From the NCBI RefSeq assembly GCF_000003815.2, contig NC_049984.1, positions 16,290,601 through 16,354,600 on the forward strand: a DNA stretch of 64,000 nucleotides. The letters are read 5' to 3'. Below are positions 49,252 to 59,394 of this stretch, one piece after another. The stretch comes from Branchiostoma floridae. Taxonomy: Eukaryota > Chordata > Leptocardii > Amphioxiformes > Branchiostomatidae. How positions within the stretch are numbered: position 1 is the stretch's first letter; each line of letters begins with the position of its first letter. The position numbers were made by a program, and so were the translations under genes. The notes beneath the pieces are model-generated. The model was not told where the DNA came from. It did no database searches and was given only the letters and a program-made list of their open reading frames with translations.

Positions 49252-49518
49252 GTGATGTTCACGGCGTATGAAAACGACTTTGTTTTGCCGTGGGAATGTT
49301 TTAAATATAAACTAGTCCCACAACCACTTGACTTGTCAGCCATATTTTCCAAATGGGAATTGGTCACATATTTTCACGGCTTGCTATTGTATACTGATGG
49401 TGGAAGTGTGGAAAAAAGTAACGCAACAAGTTGCAAATTCAATCTGAATGAATTTTTTTTAAATACAAAATATTTACAGCCATCTGAATTCCGACAATAC
49501 AACTCAGATTACGTTTAA
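49252..49518 (+). other. 88-codon frame in the palindrome spacer
   Basis: The only frame of any length in the unique spacer: MMFTAYENDFVLPWECFKYK at its start and …NSDYV at its end. No domain recognised and no splice sites sought successfully. It may be a remnant of captured or transposon DNA, or chance. Confidence 0.2.
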
Positions 49519-51739
49519 ACACCCCTGTAACTAAATGGGTAACACCTGAATATACAGCTGACATAACTCTAAATGAACACATCACAAGCTTACGGTCTCT
49601 TTTGACCCCTGTATTCAGAGGAAGAAGGCACGACAAGTAAACTCTCAGGTAAGGACTCAGCGATGTGTAGTGTACATTCGACACTGATGCTGTGGTTTCA
49701 ACTAAGATGAATTAACTGTGATTTTGTGTGCATTTTTGGACAAAGTTTTAACAACATGCTCACAAAAATAGTATGCTTAGAAATCCAGTAAGTTCCGAAC
49801 TCAATATTTGATAACTTCCTGGATCGACTATGACATAGTTTTCATTTTATACGCTTGTGGTTTATAGAAAAAAGTTTGATAGAAGCACAAACCGATAGAA
49901 ATGATCAGGTGTTGACCTATGTTGATGGGACACAAGAACATTTAAGACCAGCAAATCATATATGTGTAGAACAGAGCAGGTATGGTACACGTATTTGTAT
50001 TAAAGTCTCGTGACGATCACCAGATGTGGGGGTGTCGTGAGAATATTCAAATTAGATACGCACTGTATTGTCAACACTATATTGTATATTGTTAAAGACA
50101 CATTTTTTGGGGTTCGTAATTATTCATTTCTCCGTGTATAACACCATGGTAGGAAAGTTGTACTGTCTGTACTATGTATCAGAGAGTAGATACGGTTAGA
50201 TCAGTACCAGTTGATCACGCCAGCACTGTCAAAGTCAAAAGTGGACTGTTCTGTCCGTTTGTAGCACCCTTGTCGAGTAACCACTATTTGTGGCTTCCAA
50301 CTGGCGGTTGGTAAATGTGCCGTGTTTTCCATTACTACAGTGCAGTACTCACATGCATGGATGGCGCACCCGCGAACTCAGAACCACTGCGAATACTCCA
50401 TTTTCCCTCTACCGTTAAATTTAAATCCCCGCAAACGTAAATGCATTTACAGTACTCGGTAAAAATGACTATAAACTCTCCTCTACTTCGCTCTTGTTAT
50501 TTGCGTCGACATGTAAGCCCCAAACATGTGGACGCCTGTCACTATTATTTGTTCATTTTCGAATCGGTCCAACATCTGGTCCACTGTTTTACGTCCGGTT
50601 TTACCGGACAGGTCCAACAAGAAAAATCGCTATTATACTTCACTGCTCAACCTTTTCAGCCATGCTAACATCTAATGTCGTGTTGCAGCAGAATATGAGA
50701 AATGTGAACTCAAATTTTGGACTCTTGAAACCTCATTCACGGTGTACTTTGTTATGATGCTGACTTTAACCTTTTTTTTTAATTTTAAAATAGTATGAAC
50801 TGATTCTTAATTTCATTATGTGACAGACGAACAAATTACATGTAGTAATTTGGGTGATTTGGTATAGGGGAAGTTTTTGCACTAAATGTGGAGAGAAGTA
50901 CCACATTATAGATCCAGTGCACACTGCATCAAAGGTACATAATGTCTGTTTTGTTTTCCTAAAATCAGTTCCACTCATTATGCTGTAAAATACAACAGGT
51001 TTTTCATCAAGCCTAGCAACAGTTGCCATGTAAAAGCGTGTTTCTTTTGGCTCCACTCCTAGACATTGTTTCCTTTTTTTGTACTGAACACATATGCCAA
51101 GTTTCATGCTTTAACCATAAGTTGAGCAATTTTTGCACCAATCCCCTAGACAATTCCCTAGGAAATTAGGAATTTTTAGTTTCTTCGAATGGGCGTTTGA
51201 ATGGGATCCTATGTTTTGTCTAATGACGAATCGGCGGCTGGATCTTAGGCTACCAATCGGCGGCCAATTTCAACCTGGTGCACACAGCCCTTTGCTGTTA
51301 GGGCACAGACCTCCAATGGCTGACAGGCACCTAATGCATTCATAACATGTAAGAAAAAGGCTGTCTAAAGTCACCTACCTAAGGTTTACTTGGTGAAAAT
51401 CTCACATTGGCAGGCAAGTCTGACTTCTAAAGAGTGCATATGGCGATTTGGAAAACATTTGGTTCGGCGCAATGCGCCCCCACAAACAGAATATGAAACT
51501 CTGGTGACCTTTGACCTCCCTGATAACACCCAAATACTTACTTTAGACTGTCTACGACACTCCAAACATGGTAGAAAGCCCATTTTTCTCACAAAATAGA
51601 ATAGCCAGAACCCCTACCTATAATTTCCACCTCCAAAATGCCAACATTTTCCAACAAAAAGGCTTCTTACACTTACTTTTGCAAGATGGCATCAAAATGC
51701 TAATTCTGCGCATGTCTGTAATGGTGACCTTTCACCTGT

Positions 51740-52000
51740 GAGCACACAGATCCTTCGCCGAGCATGCAGCCCCTTTGCTGTGAGCACACAGCTCTTTCGC
51801 TGTGAGCACACGGGTACTTCGCTGAGCACACAGCCCATTCGCTGTGAGCACACAGCTCATTCGGCGAGCACGCAGCCCATTCGCTGTGAGCACACAGCTC
51901 CTTCGGCGAGCACGCAGCACCTTAGCTATGAGCACACAGCTCTTTTGCCGAGCATGCAGCCCCTTAACTGTGAGCACACAGCTCCTCCGCTAAAACAGCT
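51740..52000. repeat. 42-bp minisatellite, right arm end
   Basis: Reverse complement of 47228-47500 with a few substitutions. Confidence 0.9.
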
Positions 52001-52029
52001 TTTGTCCCAATGGTCCTTCGTAGTCGCTT

Positions 52030-53926
52030 TCCAGCTCTCAAAGCAGTTTTGCATTTCAGTCACGTTTCACCACTAGTTACTCTAAAGGTATTCAATGTCC
52101 AAATGCCTCTAGCTTTAAATCATGTAATTCTAATGTATAGTCCGACCAATGACGCTATCCATTGTACGACACGCCCAATACCAACGTAGTGATTGACAGT
52201 AGGGAAAGGTCTGTTATCTCTAGCACGGCCCTCCTATTGGTCAGCTTGCTAATCTCATTATTACAAGGACGTTATAGGTTTTGATGGGATTCCATCTGGT
52301 GTAAACGCTGTCTCTACAAATACATAAAACAAAGAGCGTAGGTCGTTTTACATGATCCGGTAGATACATGCGTTTACACAATCTCTCGCTGGCTGCGTTA
52401 ATAATACTTGCCGAAGACTTATTGCATGTACAGTCTCAAGAACTAACAGGAGTAAATATAGTGTGATACATGACAATATAGTCTAATCAACTGTATAATA
52501 CAATACATACTATTGTCGGGTTTGACTTCTTTAGGACCCCAGTGGCAACTGTACGGCTGGCCGCTAGGAGCGCTGTTCTAGTCAGGCTAATTTTCGTCAC
52601 ATACATCGTGCGAAAGGTTGACGACAGAAAGGCGACAGTCGTAGGTGTATCGTACGAGTCCAGCCGCCTTCAATTTGCTCCGTTTACCTATTATGTCATG
52701 ACTCCCAATTTACAGGCAGTCTGAATTCTCAATAGTGTGGTAGACCGGTTCCTGCTAGCGCTAAGATGATATTAATTTAATGATGTGTATGGCGTTACTC
52801 GGCGCTACAAAACTGACGCGAGCGTGGGGAGAAAAATATTACTAAAACATGGCTTAAATTATGAAATCTATGTGGTTAAAAATGTTGCAATGTCAAACAA
52901 TACATTTTTTATTTATTTTTGTTGTTCTTTCACTCTTTTGCATTTGGAAGTGATCGACATTTTATGACATTAACATCTTCCGATAGTCATCGCATCTGAT
53001 AGTCTTTTTTCATTCTGTAGCGCCTTTGTACAATTTAAGGTACGGTTGGAAACTGTTTTTTGGAAATCGACAAAAATTGATGCGTGCGCCGATGTCTTCC
53101 GTATATAATTGGCCGGTGTGGCCTAGCGAAGTTCGACCGGTTTTTCTGCAACACTATAATAAGTATCGTGCCAAACGCTGTATGCATTCAACTGTTGGAA
53201 GTATCCTTTACTAAGAGCCCATCATAGCATTATGTATATGCAAATCAATCATGAAAGTAGTCAATTCAATGCAAGTTAACAACCTACGATCCTTTCAAGT
53301 AAATTTAGCTCTATTAAGTCACATGTTTGTCATCGAAAGTTGGTCCTTACCGTCATTTACCAATGAAGAAAAATACATGTATCTACTAGTAGGTAATGAA
53401 TATATGGGGACAGGAATGCGGTCCCAAGAGTAAAGATCAGATGCCACAAATTATATGTTGAGACCGGAATACATACCCGCACCCCTTTGGATTAGAGACG
53501 ATGGAATAGAGGACGAATGCCATTTTGTAATAGAATGTAGATAGTACAGCAAATTAAAGCTAAAGAGAGAGTCCAATTTTCCATTGTAAAACCGATCTGA
53601 TGTTTGTCTTCCTTATAAGCGGAACAGCGGAAAGAAGCTGGATTTATATAATGAAAGTTTTATTTTGTATCTGTTAGATACATCTGTTCAACATATTTTG
53701 TTGCGACCTGTACTTAGTCCAGTGTGTCAAAAATGTAAAGGTCTTCATTCATTCTTTCCTTTCTACAAATGCTAAGGATAGCCAAATGCCGGTGTATGAC
53801 AAAGTCACCTATTTAATAGAATATGTTTTTTTATTCAACCAGTGGTACATTGTAAGGCGTAAACAAGTACCTCAAATTTTGGATGTCTTCACAGTTAAAG
53901 TCACAGTACATCTTGTCCACGGAGTA
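52030..53926. other. Duplicated noncoding DNA, block 2
   Basis: Matches 25350-29496 except for insertions there. Contains a MITE end near 52555 (GGCCGCTAGGAGCGC). No gene seen. Confidence 0.5.
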
Positions 53927-53956
53927 ACCTAGTCTCGCGAGAGCACGAGACTAGGT
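53927..53956. promoter_or_regulatory. TCTCGCGAGA hairpin upstream of copy D
   Basis: ACCTAGTCTCG and CGAGACTAGGT are perfect inverted repeats around a TCTCGCGAGA palindrome (53933-53942), about 90 bp before an acceptor (TTCTTTGCAG, ends 54046) and 190 bp before the ATG of copy D. It is a plausible core-promoter element of an upstream leader exon; function is inferred. Confidence 0.3.
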
Positions 53957-54142
53957 CACAGACTTGCGTGGACTTTCTGCCCCCCCCCCCCCGACCTTCA
54001 ACGAAAGTCACTCATGCATGTCATTTTCTTGTCTTATTCTTTGCAGAAGCCGTAGAGTGCCTGAAGTGTCAGGTCACCACTGACGTCATCACACCACCCC
54101 TGTCGTCCCGGCCTACCGCTGCCTGTCAATCACAGTGACGTC

Positions 54143-56033
54143 ATGGCCTACGTCATCCTCCCCAGGGAGTCCCGCCCCTTCAGCTTCCTGCACCCCGCCA
54201 TGGGCGAGGCGAAGACACACCCCACAGTCACCGCCTTCCTGCAACTCGACACAGAACAGATCATACACAGGTATTCTTTTTTTTTCTTATTACCTGCTTT
54301 GCCGGGTAACCCGCGAATATGTGTGGTGGGTTATTTAACGTACTCGAAGTATGGCAGGATCTCAGCTTCACGTCTCACTAGAGAAGACGTCCCTTACCGA
54401 AGCATGTGTAAGATATTTGTTTTGAATCAAGTGAGGACATTGGCGTTAGTGCTCTTATAAGGGCACACTAGTCATGATAAATGTTGTCAAAATGAATCCA
54501 AAGCTTTGATACAATAAAGAAACACAGATTTTTTCCGGTTTCACTAATACTACTATAGCCTTCTTCACTATTCCAGTGATCAACCTTTTCGAGCCTGTGA
54601 ACTGACGAACACGTGACATTAGCAATTGACCAATGGTGTTGGCTTGCGAAAGCGGCAAGATGGCGACACTGATCTGTAATTTTCCTTGTTCTTTCAGATA
54701 CTGCAAAGAACACAAAGACGTCCAACAGGAAGCTCTGTGGAAACTACTGACGTACCGGCCAAAACACTTCCGCTGGGCCGGAGCGGACCTCTTCCCGGGT
54801 GTCACCGCGGCCGGGCGACCGGAGATGGTGGTCCTGGAGGTCAACTCGTGCCCGAGCGGGCAGAAGTACATGCCGCACGGCGGCACGGGTATGGACAGCG
54901 GCTACCACAAGCTCATGGGCGAGACCTTTCGCGACACAGTTTCCAGCAAGTGCGACCCGTTTCTCCGCAACAAGCCCCTGGCGGTAGTACTGGACAAGAA
55001 CCAACTCGAGACTAGCGGCTACGCAGCTGCGCTGGCTGACATCACAAAGGAGCCTGTGTACGTTGTGGAGGCTTACCTGAACCAGCCCAAAGAACACAAC
55101 ATCCGCTGGACGGACGGCATCATGGAGGTCAGAGACGAGGAGGACCAATGGCACCCCGTCAGAGCTGCCTTCCGTTATGTCACACAGAAACCGTGGACAC
55201 GCATCCCTCTTACCACCAAGACCGTCGTCTTTAACCCGATCTCATGTTGTCTGGCCGGGGGAAGGAACAAGCTTCTTGCCGCCATGGCGTATGAAGACTT
55301 CAACAAGCAGCAGGGAGGCACGGGGCTTCGCATCCGGATCCCCCGTACGTTCCTGCGCGTGACCAAGGCCCAGATACCGACTGCCGTCCAGGCACTAGGC
55401 GGGAAAGCCGTCATCAAGGTTCCTTATAGCAACTGTGGACAGGGTGTATACACCGTGACGTCACAGAAGGAACTGGACAAGCTGATGGCGCTGGACCTTA
55501 ACTACGAGAAGTTCATCGTCCAGGCCCTCGTCGGTCACAAGAACTGGTCCAGCTCCCAGTGGCACCACGCCTGCACCCTCCCGGACGAGGAGGGCAGGGA
55601 GTACGTCTTCGATACGCGCTTGATGGTCCATGCGACCCCTGACGGTTTCCGGCCGCTCTGCATCTTCAGTAGACGCGCCCACCTGCCACTACCAGACACC
55701 TTGGACGGGACCGAAGATTCCTGGGAGTTCCTCGGCACCAATCTGTCGATCAAGGACACCATCGGCGCCTGGCAGTCGGACACGGAAAGGCTTCTGTCCG
55801 TGGACAACGAACCGTTCGAGGCGCTGGGGCTCAGCGTGGACAATTTGGTGGACGGCTTCGTTCAAACCGTCATGGCGGCCACCGCCATCGACAAGATGTG
55901 CTGCCGCCTCGTACGGCCGGACAACTCGTTCGACTTCGAAGAATTTGCGGTGCTGGCAGACGACAGAAAGATCCTGGAAGAGATCTACGATTTGTCGGAC
56001 ACATCTGATGAAACGACTGTCGTCAATCAGTAG
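54143..56033 (+). CDS. Copy D, circularly permuted ATP-grasp-like protein
   Basis: Exons 54143-54270 and 54698-56033 (intron 427 bp, CACAG|GTATTC to CTTTCAG|A; split Arg codon) encode 487 residues with no defect. Motifs in order: MAYVILPRESRPFSFLHPAM; RWAGADLFPGV; EVNSCPSGQKYMPHGG (about residues 82-97); LAVVLDKNQLE; KPWTRIPLTTKTVVFNP; IRIPRTFLRVTKAQIPTAVQ; VIKVPYSNCGQGVYTV; KFIVQALVGHKNW; YVFDTRLMV; RLVRPDNSFDFEEFAVL. Its PSG after E-V-N-S matches most closely what is seen in circularly permuted ATP-grasp proteins. An ATG at 54633 inside the intron gives a longer open frame, but the conserved exon 1 and good splice sites favour the spliced model. AATAAA at 56135-56140 is about 100 bp after the stop. 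Sister of pseudogene A. Probably cytosolic; substrate unknown. Confidence 0.87.
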
Positions 56034-56083
56034 CACCGGGGGAAAGCACGGAGAGCATGTTTTGCAAGTTATTAGGTTATGAT

Positions 56084-56280
56084 AGGATCACACTTACAAT
56101 CTGAGGCACGACCGGGATGTTTGCGGGAACAGTAAATAAAAAAATGCATATCAAGATACACAAATTATGATATAACCACATTTACAAACCGGGGCTCGGC
56201 AGGATGTTAACGGGAACAATAGATAAAAAGAATGCATATATCAAGAGATATACTAGTACGCAAATTATGATAGGATCACA
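56084..56280. mobile_element. CCGGGCC-type element remnant 3' of copy D
   Basis: Two of the ~95-bp units seen behind copy C, then truncated directly before the conserved 40-codon frame. Confidence 0.45.
56135..56140 (+). terminator. Polyadenylation signal, copy D
   Basis: AATAAA within AGTAAATAAAAAAATG, at the same place behind copy E. Confidence 0.4.
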
Positions 56281-56300
56281 TTTATCATGAAAGACCTGGC

Positions 56301-56420
56301 CTGGCACCCAAGAAAGTGCTGGAGGAAGAAGATAGACTAAAGGACAGCGACCGCCTGGCCGCCATGTTGGACAGAGGTGTCTCGGACAGTATTCGCGAGA
56401 ACTCCTACATACAAGGATGA
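56301..56420 (+). other. Conserved 40-codon frame behind copy D
   Basis: LAPKKVLEEEDRLKDSDRLA then AMLDRGVSDSIRENSYIQG and stop; one codon shorter than behind A and B, with the frame kept. Confidence 0.3.
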
Positions 56421-57359
56421 ACTGAACTGAACTGACCCAAACCGATCTTTAATTGAGTCAAGATATTTCCATCTGATGATGGCAAAAATTCTGTTTGTTT
56501 TGAAAATCTAAACTATCGGTAAATAAGACAAACCCGGGTAAACTAGGGCAACTCTAATGTGCTTTTCCAAACGTGCATAGTAAACAATAGCCACAAAAGT
56601 CAATTGTAAAGCTGCACATAATACTCTAGTCCAGCTGCCATGACGTGCTCTTGTATATCATGAATGTGTTTATATGGCTGCAACGGTGAAATTGTAAATT
56701 CACTGGTGATTTTGTACCGAATTGTCAAGTTCAGAACACTACAACGTCCAAATGACGTAACGTTAATTAATGATCTATTTGTCGATTACTGTAGCTATGA
56801 TGATGTTACAAATGTTAAGTACTCGGAGGGTGTTCGGTGACAAATAAACATCAACTGGCTATAAAGTCAAACTGTTCTTTTATGTAAATTCACTGATGAT
56901 TTTGAGTTTGTACCAAATCGTCAAATTCAGTTCGAAGACCGCAATGTCCAAATGACGCAATGATCTATTTGCCGATTACTTAAGCTATCATGATGTTACA
57001 GATGTGTAAGTATTCGGAGAATGGTCGATAACAAATCAGTATCAACTGCCTTTTAAGTAGAAACATGTTCTTTCTTACTCCTTATCTATGTAATTTTACT
57101 CGTACATTCTAAACAAGCACTTTCGAAAACATTCTGCATGGGAGACAAAACCTGCACTACGCATACTTCTTCCTTACATCAACATCTATCTGACACCAAA
57201 CAAGTACAAAGATGTACTACTTCTGCAAAAGCTTTTCAGTGATTCCAAAATCGTTCGTGTATTGTAAATTCTCTTTAACTCCTTGATTTAGTCTTTTAGG
57301 TTTTATGCATTTTAAATTGGAGATATTTGACATCATCAATTCTGCCAAATGTCAATGCT
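56421..57359. other. 3' flank shared by D and E, no gene
   Basis: About 1.4 kb from the stop of D is almost identical to the matching DNA behind E (60670-62000), showing a very recent tandem duplication or conversion. Confidence 0.7.
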
Positions 57360-57378
57360 GTTCTTTTAATTAATTTAC

Positions 57379-57412
<34 letters not shown>

Positions 57413-57455
57413 ACTGAATGGCTGGTTGATTGATTGATTGATTGATTGATTGAAA
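57360..57455. repeat. (GATT)n microsatellite
   Basis: Interrupted GATT repeats; counterpart behind E at 62003-62095. Confidence 0.9.
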
Positions 57456-57655
57456 TTCAGTCATCTTTAAGCTGTAAAGCTAATCTGTTTACGCCTAAGT
57501 TAAGCACGTGTTGACCCAACGACAGCTCGTGCAAGGGCTACTTAAACTATTATGTGTACTAGATCATAGTCTGATTCAATCTCTCTTAAAGCAGCCCACC
57601 CAACATAGTATCCGCCACCCTCCTAGAGGGGCCAGCTACAGCCCCGGACAGTACG

Positions 57656-58183
57656 CATGTCCTTAGCCAGGGGCGGTTCCCCCACACGCTCAAAGGTCCG
57701 CTTTTTCACGCTCGAAGGTTCACTTTTTCATGTCCAAGATTATTTTTCAAAGGCATGACTGATTCGCATTTTTCATCGATAGACATTTCATTCAATCTTA
57801 TTGAGTCTATCAGCAATATTTGCCCCAGAAAGTGCAGGAAATGGCTTTTGCAAAGGGTTCAGATTTGAAAATTTCCCCGGAATTCCATTGCGACGCCTTG
57901 TGCCTTTGGTGTCGGACATGGTGAAAATATGTCGGGGGAGTCGGCCTCAAAGACTTACGCCGAAAGCCTTGTGTATTTCAATAGAAATTCCATTAAACTT
58001 ATACAGCGAATTTTGACCGTCAAAATGCAGGAAATGGCGTTTAAGAGGGTCAAGATTTTAATTTTTCCGAGGGAGCATGACCCCGGACCCCCCTAGACAG
58101 CCTGTGGCGCTCGATGGCCCCACAAGTACCTAAAAAGAACCCTCCCATCCCCCCGCCCCAACAAAATCCTGGCTACGGACATG
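57656..58183. mobile_element. TIR element, CATGTCC family
   Basis: Ends CATGTCCTTAGCCAGG and CCTGGCTACGGACATG, 528 bp. It interrupts DNA that is continuous at 62265 (GGACAGCAGAGTTTGTG). Internal direct repeats AATGGCTTTTGCAAAGGGTT / AATGGCGTTTAAGAGGGT. No transposase. Confidence 0.7.
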
Positions 58184-58202
58184 AGTTTGTGTTAGGCTTC
58201 TA

Positions 58203-58400
58203 AAGGTCACATTTCCAAACCGGGCCCGGTCAGACAGCTTTTGTGAGCGACAAGAATGATATAAAAGATATATCAACATACACAAAATGTCAAAGTAAGA
58301 TTCATGGGCATAATATGTGTATATTTCCAGGTATCCATTTTAACTTTTCGTTTCGTTTCTTAAAACATCACGACCGGGCCCCGGTTTGAAATGTGACCTA
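58203..58400. mobile_element. Compact CCGGGCC-type MITE
   Basis: AAGGTCACATTTCCAAACCG and CGGTTTGAAATGTGACCTAA, about 198 bp; relative at 62281-62487. Confidence 0.8.
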
Positions 58401-58429
58401 AGGCTAACACGGACTATGCTAGATCTGTG

Positions 58430-59394
58430 GCCGCTTAAAGTGGTGGAACTGGTTTTGCTGCATTTTCAAGGTAAAGCGTCCTGCCAAGCACTCTGCAGTC
58501 GGTCTACACTGTAAGCATTCAACTACTCAAGATTCCGAAACACTTCCGGAGCGGTGAATACGGTTTGTTGATTTTTTAAGAAAGTCGTAATTGTTTGTCC
58601 TTGCTTTGCGCGGGATGGGAACTAGTCTGGCCTACATGCAGGTAAGGTTGTACTTCTGGCAGTCAGGTTTGGGACGCCTACTTGGTTTGAGTGGAAATCA
58701 CGTGATCGTCAAGGTTGACAACAAACAGTATGGGGATTCACGTAGTAAAGGACCCTAAAGTGGCTCGAAATCTCAAAATATATAGCAGGATGCACAGGGA
58801 AGGTACCAAAATTGAATATGTGTGAGTACAATCTGCACAATATGTCAAAATGAACTTGTATTTGCTCGATCTCTTTCCGTTCGCGGAGGTCATGGAACTG
58901 TAGCCGACACACAGGCAGTGACCCGTAAAGCCGGTTCACACGTGCGTACGTATTCAAGCCGTTTAAGGTCCGTATGGAATTCTTAGGCTGTACCAGGATC
59001 CACAGGTCGCTGGCAAATAGTAGAAATTGGAAAAATATGCATACATAACATGCCAGATGAGTTAGCTGTCCGAGGAGTATGGGCGACCAGCTAGCGACTG
59101 GCACGTTATCTGGCTATACTTGTAAAATTTCTATTTTTTCCACCGATCCGTGGAGCCTTTTAGAGAGGCTAAAACCTCCATACGGACCTCATACGGAATT
59201 GGATGTGTATTACGCAAGTGTGAACCCACTTTAACAGTATCAAGGCGCGAATTCATGACGTTCGGTGCGAAGAAACCGTGATAGTAATCGAACTTCTACA
59301 GTCTCAAAACTGAGCACGGTGTCCAAATTGCTATTGTGCACCAGTGGTTGTGCACAGGCATGATAATAACTACGACCTTTTCAAGGACTGTAAC
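58430..59394. promoter_or_regulatory. Type II 5' flank of copy E, deleted
   Basis: Homologous to the flanks of B, C and F up to TTTTCAAGGACTGTAAC, where it jumps directly into exon 2. The part with CCGCCATTTTG and the start-site region is missing, and a MITE (58926-59235) is inserted. Confidence 0.45.
58926..59235. mobile_element. MITE, GGTTCACAC family, second member
   Basis: AAAGCCGGTTCACACGTGCG and GCAAGTGTGAACCCACTTT ends; inner parts pair, as in 12428-12690. Confidence 0.8.

Larger units (their letters stand above)
47207..52022. mobile_element. 4.8-kb palindromic (foldback) element
   Basis: Left arm 47207-49136 and right arm 50099-52022 are reverse complements with roughly 1% difference; the spacer is 962 bp. 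Ends are TACGAAGGACCATTGGGACA and its complement. GTCGCT flanks both sides (47201-47206 and 52023-52028), a 6-bp target duplication, and block 1 keeps the empty site at 25340-25350 (GGCGGTCGCTTTCCAG). Arms hold a terminal 42-bp minisatellite, a TACTGTAAAT-family MITE, and CCGGTCC-type sequence like the 23-kb MITE. No transposase seen. Open frames that mirror each other in both arms are consequences of the palindrome. Confidence 0.92.
46150..57100. repeat. Segmental duplication, block 2 (with copy D)
   Basis: Colinear with 23985-32750 apart from element insertions; see block 1. The palindrome 47207-52022 lies inside it and is absent from block 1. Confidence 0.8.

Noticed and set aside
48210-51107. 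Paired frames of 75-113 codons at 48.2-48.8 kb and 50.4-51.1 kb
   Set aside because: Identical because of the palindrome; no domain, and the two copies already differ by frame-changing indels.
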